Positions 7,707 through 16,300 of a stretch of DNA of 64,000 bases are shown piece after piece. The position numbers and the translations under genes were made by a program. How positions within the stretch are numbered: the first letter of the stretch is position 1; each line of letters opens with the position of its first letter. Source of the DNA: Lutibacter citreus (GTDB lineage: Bacteria > Bacteroidota > Bacteroidia > Flavobacteriales > Flavobacteriaceae); assembly GCF_003260195.1 (NCBI RefSeq), contig NZ_QEIH01000001.1:310001-374000 (forward strand). Direction: 5' to 3'. The notes below the pieces were generated by a model. The model did not search any database. It was not told the origin of the DNA and saw only the letters and a program-made list of their open reading frames with translations.

Positions 7707-10700
7707 ATGAAATTCAATTTACTTGTTAATTGGAAACTCAAAGCTTATTTCGTAACATTTATGTTATTTCTTAGCTTTAGTACAATTCAAGCACAATCTG
7801 TAACCGTGAAAGGTACAGTTACTGGAGATGGACAACCTCTACCAGGTGTAAGTGTTCTTGTTAAAGGAACATCAAATGGAGTAGCTACTGATTTTGACGG
7901 TAACTATGAGATTAATGCGAATTCAAACAGTGTACTTGTTTATAGTTACATTGGTTTTGATATTCAGGAGATTAACGTTAACGGACGTAAAAACATTAAT
8001 GTAGTACTTAAAACTAATGTAGCGGCTCTAGAAGAAGTTGTTGTAATTGGGTATGGTACTCAAGCTAAGAAAGAAGTAACAGGTGCAGTTGTTAAAATTA
8101 ATTCTGATGAATTGAGTAAAACAGCAACATCTGATATGAATTCAGCATTACAAGGACAAATTGCGGGTGTAACAGTTGTTGCTAGTTCTGGAGCACCAGG
8201 ATCGGAAGCAAATGTGATGATTCGTGGTTTAACCTCTATTAATGGTGGTAACAAACCATTATATGTTGTAGATGGAATTCCTTTTGAAGGAGATCCTAAA
8301 TTAAGTGTTAATGAAATTGAAAGTATTGATGTGTTGAAAGATGCCGCTTCTGCTGCAATTTATGGAACGCGTGGTGCTGCTGGTGTAATTTTGGTTACAA
8401 CAAAGAAGGGTAAAGAAGGCTCTATGAAAATAAGTGCCAATGCTTATTATGGAGTTCAAAGTATTACTTCTAGTACTTTTATTATGGATGCAAACGATAG
8501 ATTGTATTCTCACTTTTTACAATCTTGGGCTGTAAATGGTAATGTGTATGGTAATACTTGGCACAGTGCTGAACAAAATCCTAGTCAGTTAACTAATAAT
8601 ACAAGTATCATTGATTTAATTCAAAATGATGATGCTCCTATTGAAAATTATAGTTTAATGTTATCTGGTGGTAAAGCAGGATTAACGTACAATATTGTAG
8701 GTAACTTTTTCAATCAAGACGGTATGGTAATTAATTCTGGTTATGATAGGTTTAATGTAAGAGCCAATTCTCAAATGAAAAAAGGGAAATGGAATATTAC
8801 AAGTGGTTTATCTTTTAGAATTGAAAATAAGGAAAATGGCCCTTGGGGAATTTTAAAAGATGCTTATAGATATCAAGCACTTCAAACAGATTTAGCTGAT
8901 AACTTAGAGTCTATTGATGATGCTGGTGACGGAAGTTCAGCCTCTAACTTATCTTATTTAGGTAGAAAATTATTACAAAGTGATAATCAAGAAAACCATT
9001 ATTTTGATGGAAGATTTGGAGCTGAGTATAGTTTTAATAAAAACTTAAAATTTACAACTAGAGTATCTGGTGGTTGGGAAAATGGAACAAGAATAGTAAT
9101 TAATCCAGAATTTGTTGCATATAACTGGGAAGGAGATCCTTTACCAGGTGAACAATCTAAAATTTACAATTATAGTTCAACATCAAAAAGATTTTCTTGG
9201 GAGAATATTATTAATTGGAAAAAATCATTTGGAGATCATAACTTAAATTTTGTAGGTGTATATTCTGCTGAAAAATACAGTTTTACTTCATTTTTTGCTT
9301 CTAAATTTGATATAAATAATAATGATATTACTGTATTGAATGGTGCAACAGGAGATCCTAATGCAGGTTCTGGAAAAGGACAATGGGGGCAAGATAGAGA
9401 AAATACTCTTATAGGTATGTTGGCTCGTTTACAGTACAACTATCAAGGAAAATATTTATTAAGTGCTAGTGTACGTAGAGATGGTTCTTCAAGATTTAAA
9501 GAGGAGCCTTGGGGTGTATTCCCTTCATTTTCTGCAGGTTGGAATGTAAGTGATGAACAATTCTTTCAACCGCTAAAAAATGCTATATCTTCATTAAAAA
9601 TAAGAGCTAGTTATGGTACTACAGGTAACCAAGGTATTGCAGATTATGCATATGCTTCAAGTATTACATTAGAAAATGATTATGTTTTTGGATCTGGAGA
9701 TAATACTAATTTACAATTAGGAGGTATTCAACAATCATATGCAAATGAATTGGTTTCTTGGGAAACTTCAGTTTCTCAAAATCTTGGTATTGATTTTTCT
9801 TTCTTAAAAAATAGATTAACATTTTCTGCAGATTTTTATAAAACAAATAAAGAAGATATGTTGTTCCCTGTATACTTGCCAATTACAGTTGGTGCTGGTT
9901 CAGGAAGTGACGCTTCAGTTGTTTTAAATGTTGGTGATATGGAGAACAATGGTACGGAATTAGCTTTAAATTATAGAAATAAAGGTAAAGTACGTTGGAC
10001 TGCTGGATTAAATTACACAAGAAATACAAATGAAGTAACTAAAATGAGTGGTTCAAATAAAATCATTTATTTTAATGATAGTAATATTTCAGGTGCAGAT
10101 AATGACAATGATGCTGTATCAGTACTAGCTGAAGGTTATGAGGGTGGTGCTTTTTTCTTAATTAAAACAGATGGAGTTATTCAAAACCAAGAGGAGTTAG
10201 ATGCATATTTAGTTGAATTACCATCTAGTGGTGCAAAACTTGGAGATTTGAGATTGGTTGATGCTTTAACTGTAGATTCTGATGGAGATGGAGTTGCTGA
10301 TACGGGAGATGGAGTTATTGATATTAATGATAGACAATATTCAGGTAGTGGAACTCCTGAATTTGAGATAGGTTTTAATACTTCAGTTTCTTATAAAAAT
10401 TTCGATGCATCTGCACAGATTTATGGTGCATTTGGAGGTGAGATTATGAATGGTAGTAAAGCTTATGCTTATCAATATGGTAATCACCAAGATTTAGTGT
10501 ACCAATGGTCTCCTCAAAATACAACATCTGAAATACCTGTGTATAGAGGTTCTCAAACTCATGATAATGTGAGAGGAAGAAATGATTTTTGGTTAGAAGA
10601 TGGGACATACGTAAGGTTACGTAATATATCTTTAGGGTACAGTTTCTCTAAAAGTGTAATTGAAAAAATGGGCTTGTCAAGGTTAAGAGTTTATGTTGCT

Positions 10701-10841
10701 GGTCAGAATTTAGTAACTTTAACTGATTATACTGGGTATGACCCTGAGGTAGGGAATAACGGATTAAGTACTAGAGGTATAGATAAAGGTACTTATCCTG
10801 TAAGTTCTCAAGTAAGAGCTGGTGTTCAACTAGAATTTTAA
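7707..10841 (+). CDS. SusC-like TonB-dependent outer membrane transporter
   Basis: The outer-membrane pore that imports oligosaccharides together with its SusD lid, energised by TonB. After a Sec signal ending in IQAQ come a carboxypeptidase-regulatory-like domain (about 31-105, VKGTVTGDGQPLPGVSV), the family signature EEVVVIGYGTQ, the plug domain (IRGLTSINGGNKPLYVVDG and DAASAAIYGTRGAAGVI) and a beta-barrel to residue 1044, ending in an aromatic-terminated strand (VQLEF). Length is normal for the family. It starts the polysaccharide locus and is followed closely by SusD and a surface glycan-binding protein, most likely in one transcript. The start is fixed by the signal peptide. Substrate can only be guessed from the neighbouring enzymes. 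Confidence 0.95.
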   Translation: MKFNLLVNWKLKAYFVTFMLFLSFSTIQAQSVTVKGTVTGDGQPLPGVSVLVKGTSNGVATDFDGNYEINANSNSVLVYSYIGFDIQEINVNGRKNINVVLKTNVAALEEVVVIGYGTQAKKEVTGAVVKINSDELSKTATSDMNSALQGQIAGVTVVASSGAPGSEANVMIRGLTSINGGNKPLYVVDGIPFEGDPKLSVNEIESIDVLKDAASAAIYGTRGAAGVILVTTKKGKEGSMKISANAYYGVQSITSSTFIMDANDRLYSHFLQSWAVNGNVYGNTWHSAEQNPSQLTNNTSIIDLIQNDDAPIENYSLMLSGGKAGLTYNIVGNFFNQDGMVINSGYDRFNVRANSQMKKGKWNITSGLSFRIENKENGPWGILKDAYRYQALQTDLADNLESIDDAGDGSSASNLSYLGRKLLQSDNQENHYFDGRFGAEYSFNKNLKFTTRVSGGWENGTRIVINPEFVAYNWEGDPLPGEQSKIYNYSSTSKRFSWENIINWKKSFGDHNLNFVGVYSAEKYSFTSFFASKFDINNNDITVLNGATGDPNAGSGKGQWGQDRENTLIGMLARLQYNYQGKYLLSASVRRDGSSRFKEEPWGVFPSFSAGWNVSDEQFFQPLKNAISSLKIRASYGTTGNQGIADYAYASSITLENDYVFGSGDNTNLQLGGIQQSYANELVSWETSVSQNLGIDFSFLKNRLTFSADFYKTNKEDMLFPVYLPITVGAGSGSDASVVLNVGDMENNGTELALNYRNKGKVRWTAGLNYTRNTNEVTKMSGSNKIIYFNDSNISGADNDNDAVSVLAEGYEGGAFFLIKTDGVIQNQEELDAYLVELPSSGAKLGDLRLVDALTVDSDGDGVADTGDGVIDINDRQYSGSGTPEFEIGFNTSVSYKNFDASAQIYGAFGGEIMNGSKAYAYQYGNHQDLVYQWSPQNTTSEIPVYRGSQTHDNVRGRNDFWLEDGTYVRLRNISLGYSFSKSVIEKMGLSRLRVYVAGQNLVTLTDYTGYDPEVGNNGLSTRGIDKGTYPVSSQVRAGVQLEF

Positions 10842-10901
10842 TCTAAAACATACGTTATTATGAAAAAATTAGATATAAAAATTCAAAAAAAATATTTTAA
10901 C

Positions 10902-12680
10902 ATGAAAAATATAGTAATAGGCAAACTAACTTTGATGATACTATTTGTATTTACTATGGTTAGTTGTGCAGATGATTTTCTAGAACAAACAAATCCAAAT
11001 GAATTATCAACAGATAGTTATTGGAAAACAATTAGTGATTTAAATACGGGGCTTGTAGCTACCTATAAATCATTTGGAAGTGATAATAATTATCAATTGC
11101 TTGCTGAGTTGCAAAGAAGTGATTTAGCTTGGGCATCTGGTTACCAAAGACCATTTAATATAAATGAAAAATATTTACAAACTTTTAATGAAGCTTCTTC
11201 AGATGGCGAGAAAAAATGGGCTCAATTATATACAACCATTTTTAGAGCAAATCAAGTAATAGAAGCTGTAGATAATTTAAAAGGTACTTTTAGTAATAAT
11301 AATGATGAGGCAGAAGCTGTGATAATTGGAGCTCAAGCTAAATTTATTAGAGGGTTTGCGTATTTTATTTTAAATCAATCTTTTAATGATGGTAAAGTTG
11401 TTATATGGGACAAAGTACCAGGTGGAGAAGATGGTTTTTACCGTAGTATTAGCACTTCTCAAGAGGTTAAAGATTTCTTTCGTGCAGATTTAGACTATGC
11501 AATGAATAATTTACCTGTTTCTTGGGAGGCCAAAGAAAAAGGTAGGGTTACAGCTGGTGCTGCAGAAGCTGTTTTAGGACAATCATATTTACAAGAAAAT
11601 GATTTTACAAAAGCTGCAGAATATTTTAAAAATGTTATTGTAAAATATGGTTATTCATTAACACCTAATCCTGGTAGTAACTTTACTACAATGGATGAGT
11701 TAAATGAAGAATCTATTTTAGAAATTGTTCGTTCTACTGATTATAAGCAAGAGCTAAATCAATGGGATTGGAGAGATACAGGAGCATCATCAATACAACA
11801 ACAACTTACCGGTGCAAGCGGTTGGTGGGGAGCAGTAGCCGCTAACTGGTTAATTGGTGAGTATAGAAATGACCCTATAGATTACGCTGATCCTAGAAAT
11901 ATTATTACTGAAGAAGATGGTACGCAACGTTTTAGAAAATTTAGTTTAAGAACTTCGTATTCTGTTGCCATTGTTGATGATCCAGACATAGGTTATTATG
12001 GTTATGACCAAACAGCTGAGGCTTGTAATTTTAATGTGAAAATGACTTGTTTTTGGAGAAAGAATACGAACTGGGATTTAGGAGCTGAAAGTGAACAAGC
12101 CCTATCTCCAGGAAAAGTAAGAAGTGGAGTTAATATTAGATTAATAAGACTGTCTGAAATTTATTTACAATATGCTGAGTGTTTGATTGAAATGGGTAAT
12201 GTTGACGAAGCTTTAGTATATATAAACAGAGTTAGAAGACGTGGAGGAGTTCAATTATTAGGCTTAATAGGTACTGGAGAGTATCCATTAAATGACCACG
12301 ATAACAATTCTTATGATGCTGAAAGCTTAATGAATCATTTGCGTTATAAAGAATATCCATTAGAATTATCTTGTGAAGGAAATGCATCAGGAAATAGAAA
12401 TGCAGATTTACGAAGATGGGGTGTTAAAAAACAACGTTTCGTAGAACTTGCAGCAAGAAGATATACTGCAGATAATTATGAATTTACAAAAGAGGATGGA
12501 ACTACAACTACACGTTGGGGATCAATTGTAAAAGAATTAGATCCAAGTGATTCTTTAGTTGATGACAATTGGAATGAATTCCAAGAAGCATCAGTAAATT
12601 ATGTTGAAAGTGAACACGCATATTGGAAATTACCAAATAACGAGATAATTACTAATCCAATTGTTAATGGAGAAGAATAG
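10902..12680 (+). CDS. SusD-like surface glycan-binding lipoprotein (RagB/SusD family)
   Basis: The extracellular lid of the SusC pore that captures the glycan. A lipoprotein signal ends in VSC, followed at once by the SusD hallmark DDFLEQTNPNELSTDSYWKT. An N-terminal helical repeat region (RANQVIEAVDNL, then AKFIRGFAYFILNQSF) and a C-terminal part with RLSEIYLQYAECLIEMG and YINRVRRRGG are standard for the family. I prefer the Met at 10902, which gives a normal signal; an in-frame ATG at 10860 would add 14 basic residues and is possible. It follows SusC after a short gap. The C-terminal region RRWGVKKQRFVELAARRY is the usual SusD end region, so the protein is complete. Confidence 0.95.
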   Translation: MKNIVIGKLTLMILFVFTMVSCADDFLEQTNPNELSTDSYWKTISDLNTGLVATYKSFGSDNNYQLLAELQRSDLAWASGYQRPFNINEKYLQTFNEASSDGEKKWAQLYTTIFRANQVIEAVDNLKGTFSNNNDEAEAVIIGAQAKFIRGFAYFILNQSFNDGKVVIWDKVPGGEDGFYRSISTSQEVKDFFRADLDYAMNNLPVSWEAKEKGRVTAGAAEAVLGQSYLQENDFTKAAEYFKNVIVKYGYSLTPNPGSNFTTMDELNEESILEIVRSTDYKQELNQWDWRDTGASSIQQQLTGASGWWGAVAANWLIGEYRNDPIDYADPRNIITEEDGTQRFRKFSLRTSYSVAIVDDPDIGYYGYDQTAEACNFNVKMTCFWRKNTNWDLGAESEQALSPGKVRSGVNIRLIRLSEIYLQYAECLIEMGNVDEALVYINRVRRRGGVQLLGLIGTGEYPLNDHDNNSYDAESLMNHLRYKEYPLELSCEGNASGNRNADLRRWGVKKQRFVELAARRYTADNYEFTKEDGTTTTRWGSIVKELDPSDSLVDDNWNEFQEASVNYVESEHAYWKLPNNEIITNPIVNGEE

Positions 12681-12722
12681 TCTTTTAAAGATTTCTTTTA
12701 ATACAATTTTTATTAAAATAAA

Positions 12723-14366
12723 ATGAAAAACATGAAAAATAAAATATTAATAGGCTTTGCCTTTTTAGCGGTCCTAATTGGATGCCAGGAAGACGAATAT
12801 GAGGCGCCTAATTCATTCTCAGATTTTGGGTTTTATACGGGATTAGGAACACAAAGCGATACATTGCAATTAAATATTTTTGATTATTTATCATTCGCTG
12901 ATTTATCTCAAGGGTATATAGAACACAATTGGTCAATAGAAAAGGGAAATAATTTTCTTGAAGGACCAATTAATAGTAGAGATTCAGTATTGGAACAATT
13001 TATAATTTATGATGGAGATACTATTACTGAAGATAAAACAGTACATGTATTGTTTAATAATTCTGGATATCAAAAGGTTAGACTTCGTAATATATTTGAA
13101 GATTCTGTAACATTCAGAGGGAATAAATGGAGTGATGCCGCTGGTGAAAAAGTTAGTTATTTTAAGCCAGCAGTAAAAGAAGGTAATTTTTGGGTTATGG
13201 ATACTACCATTGTAGTAAAAGTTTATGATACCATTATACCAGAAATTGAAGTTAGACAATTTGGAGCTGTAGTAAATCATGAAAGTACAGATACTATCTA
13301 TGTTGAAGCAGGAGATCAGGTGCAATTTATTGATAAAACAACAATTGGTGAGCCTACAGGAAGATATTGGTCTGTGAGAAAAACATTAGTTGAAGGAGCA
13401 GTGGCTTCTGAAAATGATGTTGTTGCTTCTAGTAGTGCAGAAGTTGCAGATATTATATTTAAAAAGTTAGGAAATTTTACAGCTAGTATTACAGCTAACA
13501 GAACTGGTCAAGATTTACCTGGAGATTCTGAAAGATATAATTTAACTTCACCTTTTAAAGTAATACCTTCATCTAAACCATTTGTGTTAACAGGTGTTGT
13601 TAAAGAATTGGAAGATGAAACAATTCAAATTCCATTTAATGGTGAATTTGCACCATTTTTAGAAAAGGAAGAGTTTTTTAAAGTTTCAGTTAATGGAGTT
13701 GATTTTGCGGTTTCTTCTGTTTCTATTAATACAAATGATAGCACATTGTTAGATATTGTTTTGGCTGAAAAAATTTACAGACCAGATGTTATAACTATCT
13801 CATTATTAGATGGTAGTGGAATAGAGTCAACAGATACAAGAGTACCTGTTGCATTTACAGATATACCTGTAATAATGCATGATGTAAATTTATTAACAGC
13901 TAACCAATCTGGCTTTGAAGATGGCGGAGGAACTGCATGGGCAGTATATTGGAGTAATAATGCAACTGCTGAATTTTCAAGAGAAATAGCATTTTCAGGT
14001 GATTATAGTATAAAATTAGATATGGTACCTGGACAAAAAGAAGCGTCTATGAGTACTCCTGCAAGTGATTTTACTCCAATACTTAATAAATCTGGAGAGA
14101 AGTTTGTAGTAAGTTGGAAAATGTTCATTACGGAAGATTCTAATACATCAGGAAGAGCAATGGGATTATTTAGATTCCCTACATGGGCTCAAACTTGGGT
14201 TAATTTAGATGATAAACCAAAAGGAGAATGGGTTACAGTTACTGGAGAGTTTGCAGCATCTAACATTACTGGTTTTTATTTAAGAATTATAAATGGAAAT
14301 TTAGATAGCGACTTAACAGTTTACTATGATGATTTCAAATTAATTGAAAAAGAAGAACGTCCATAA
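12723..14366 (+). CDS. SusE/SGBP-like surface glycan-binding lipoprotein with PKD-like and C-terminal carbohydrate-binding-like domains
   Basis: Probably an accessory surface glycan-binding protein, as expected for the gene after SusD. The lipoprotein signal ends in LIGC. The middle shows immunoglobulin-like strands with PKD features (VEAGDQVQFIDKTTIGEPTGRYWSV). The last 170 residues (GFEDGGGTAWAVYW onwards, ending VYYDDFKLIEK) look like a galactose-binding-fold carbohydrate-binding module, with several Trp residues that could stack on sugars. There is no catalytic signature. It lies 42 bases after SusD and a terminator follows, so SusC, SusD and this gene form one unit. The family is not firmly named; the role is inferred from position and domains. 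Confidence 0.8.
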   Translation: MKNMKNKILIGFAFLAVLIGCQEDEYEAPNSFSDFGFYTGLGTQSDTLQLNIFDYLSFADLSQGYIEHNWSIEKGNNFLEGPINSRDSVLEQFIIYDGDTITEDKTVHVLFNNSGYQKVRLRNIFEDSVTFRGNKWSDAAGEKVSYFKPAVKEGNFWVMDTTIVVKVYDTIIPEIEVRQFGAVVNHESTDTIYVEAGDQVQFIDKTTIGEPTGRYWSVRKTLVEGAVASENDVVASSSAEVADIIFKKLGNFTASITANRTGQDLPGDSERYNLTSPFKVIPSSKPFVLTGVVKELEDETIQIPFNGEFAPFLEKEEFFKVSVNGVDFAVSSVSINTNDSTLLDIVLAEKIYRPDVITISLLDGSGIESTDTRVPVAFTDIPVIMHDVNLLTANQSGFEDGGGTAWAVYWSNNATAEFSREIAFSGDYSIKLDMVPGQKEASMSTPASDFTPILNKSGEKFVVSWKMFITEDSNTSGRAMGLFRFPTWAQTWVNLDDKPKGEWVTVTGEFAASNITGFYLRIINGNLDSDLTVYYDDFKLIEKEERP

Positions 14367-14389
14367 CAAATAAGTTAAAGTTTGGATTT

Positions 14390-14422
14390 AAAGCCCATTT
14401 GATTAGTTTCAAAGGGGCTTTT
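14390..14422 (+). terminator. Terminator of the SusCD-SGBP operon
   Basis: AAAGCCC at the left pairs with GGGGCTTTT at the right, extended by TTGA/TCAA near the loop, and a T-rich tract follows. It lies 24 bases after the stop codon. The rest of the 14367-14667 gap holds the control region of the next gene. Confidence 0.7.
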
Positions 14423-14587
14423 GTTTTATTAAAAAATAATTTTAATACTTTATAGGATCTTCATAATAGAGTTTGTTTTTTATGTTTTAAAATTATTAAG
14501 TATCTTAATATTAGGTTTATGAGGTATATTGTTTCTTAACTTATAAATTAAGAAAAACAATAAATAACACAATTGTTACGGGTTTTA

Positions 14588-14645
14588 ATCTAATAGTTTT
14601 AACACAAAAACTAAAATAATGCGATTTTTACATTATCAAAATTTG
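14588..14645 (+). promoter_or_regulatory. Likely control region of the first GH29 gene
   Basis: ATCTAATAGTTTTAAC (14588-14603) matches the word at 7616 before SusC. AAAATTTGTA (14638-14647) matches the -7 region of the SusC gene. ATTGTTAC is also shared with the SusC region, though placed differently. A common regulator is suggested. Confidence 0.35.
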
Positions 14646-14667
14646 TAAACCAAAAAACAATCAACTA

Positions 14668-16224
14668 ATGAAACCAACGAGATTATTAATATTAAGTTTT
14701 TTTGCAATGCTTTTTCTTTTTGCATCTTGTAATACAAGTAAAAAAAAATTAGCAGGTGCATCTGAATCTAAAGAAAGGAAGTTAACCTACGAAGCTAACT
14801 GGAAATCTATAAAGGAAAACTACAAAGACCCTGAATGGTTCAATAAAACTAAGTTTGGAATTTTTATCCATTGGGGAGCTTATACAGTTCCTGCGTACGG
14901 TTCAGAATGGTACCCTAGACAAATGTATATGGATACGGCAAATTTTAATGCTCAATTAGGTACAGGACATCCAGGGCCAACAAAAGAGTTTTTACATCAC
15001 AAGAAAAATTGGGGTGATCAAAAAACATTTGGTTATAAAGATTTTATACCAATGTTTAAAGCCGAAAAGTTCAATGCAAATGAATGGATAGATTTATTTA
15101 AAGATGCAGGAGCTAAATATGTAATTCCAGTTGCTGATCATCATGATGGTTTTGCAATGTACAAATCTAATACTACAAGATGGAATGCTTATGATATGGG
15201 GCCAAAACGTGATGTTTTAGGTGAATTATTTAAAGCAGGTAGAGAAAAAGGAATGATAATGGGAACATCATCACATTTTGCTTTTAACTGGTCTTTCTAC
15301 AATAAAAAAGATCATTTTGATACTACTGACCCTGAATATGCAGATTTATATTCTTCAAAAGGAAAAGATTTAACAGAGCCTGTTTCCGAAAAATTTAAAG
15401 AGCGTTGGTGGGCAAGAACTAAAGATGTTATTGATAATTACCAACCAGATATTTTATGGTTCGATTTTTACTTAGATATTCCAGATTTTGCAGATATGAG
15501 ACCAAAATTGGCGGCATACTATTATAATAAAGGTATTGAGTGGAATAAAGAAGTTGTTTTACAAGATAAAAACTTTTCACATGAAGCTTTTCCTGAAGGA
15601 ACTGTTGTTTATGATTTAGAAAGAGGGAAATTACCAGGTATAAGAAAATTACCTTGGCAAACAGATACTTCAATAGGTAAAAACTCTTGGAGTTATGTAA
15701 CTAACTGGAAATCTAAAACAGCAAATCAATTGGTTGATGATTTAGTTGATATAGTTTCTAAAAATGGATGTTTATTATTAAACGTTGGCCCTAAATCTGA
15801 TGGTACAATTCCTGAAGATCAAAAAGAAATTTTACTTCAAATGGGAGATTGGTTAAAAATAAATGGCGAAGCTATTTATGATACTAAATATTGGGATACT
15901 TTTGGTGAAGGTCCAACAGAGGTAAAAAAAGGTCATCATTCAGAAGGAAATAACCAAGATTTATCTGCGAAAGATATTCGTTTTACGCATAAAGGAAATA
16001 ACTTATATGCTATTGCATTAGATTGGCCAGAAGATGGTAAAGTGAACATAACTACGTTAGCTAAAAATTCTCAATACGCTAAAAACATTAACATAAAAAA
16101 TGTGAGTGTTTTAGGAAGTGAAGAAGCTATAAAATGGGAACAAACAAAAGAAGGTTTAATTGTAACAATGCCTTCAAAAAAACCATGTGACTATGCTTAT
16201 ACTATAAGCATATTAATTAAATAA
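14668..16224 (+). CDS. GH29-like alpha-L-fucosidase lipoprotein
   Basis: Predicted retaining alpha-L-fucosidase acting in the periplasm or on the surface. The lipoprotein signal ends in FASC. Family GH29 is recognised from WFNKTKFGIFIHWGAYTVP, VADHHDGFAMY and the nucleophile motif DILWFD, giving Asp266. The C-terminal part (SKNGCLLLNVGPKSDGTIP, GDWLKINGEAIYDT) is also typical, followed by a beta-sandwich. The acid/base residue of this family is poorly conserved and I do not assign it. It differs clearly from the second GH29 at 21707, so the two may act on different linkages, or one could be a beta-galactosidase-like variant. It is bounded by terminators on both sides and probably transcribed on its own. 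Confidence 0.88.
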   Translation: MKPTRLLILSFFAMLFLFASCNTSKKKLAGASESKERKLTYEANWKSIKENYKDPEWFNKTKFGIFIHWGAYTVPAYGSEWYPRQMYMDTANFNAQLGTGHPGPTKEFLHHKKNWGDQKTFGYKDFIPMFKAEKFNANEWIDLFKDAGAKYVIPVADHHDGFAMYKSNTTRWNAYDMGPKRDVLGELFKAGREKGMIMGTSSHFAFNWSFYNKKDHFDTTDPEYADLYSSKGKDLTEPVSEKFKERWWARTKDVIDNYQPDILWFDFYLDIPDFADMRPKLAAYYYNKGIEWNKEVVLQDKNFSHEAFPEGTVVYDLERGKLPGIRKLPWQTDTSIGKNSWSYVTNWKSKTANQLVDDLVDIVSKNGCLLLNVGPKSDGTIPEDQKEILLQMGDWLKINGEAIYDTKYWDTFGEGPTEVKKGHHSEGNNQDLSAKDIRFTHKGNNLYAIALDWPEDGKVNITTLAKNSQYAKNINIKNVSVLGSEEAIKWEQTKEGLIVTMPSKKPCDYAYTISILIK

Positions 16225-16244
16225 TATTTTTTGAATTAATGTTA

Positions 16245-16281
16245 AAAGAGGTACATTTAAACTTTATTAATGTACCTCTTT
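16245..16281 (+). terminator. Terminator after the first GH29 gene
   Basis: A perfect 13-base stem (16245-16257 with 16269-16281, AAAGAGGTACATT) closes an 11-base loop and is followed by a T-rich run. It lies 20 bases after the stop codon. Confidence 0.8.
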
Positions 16282-16300
16282 ATTTTTTTATAAATTAGAT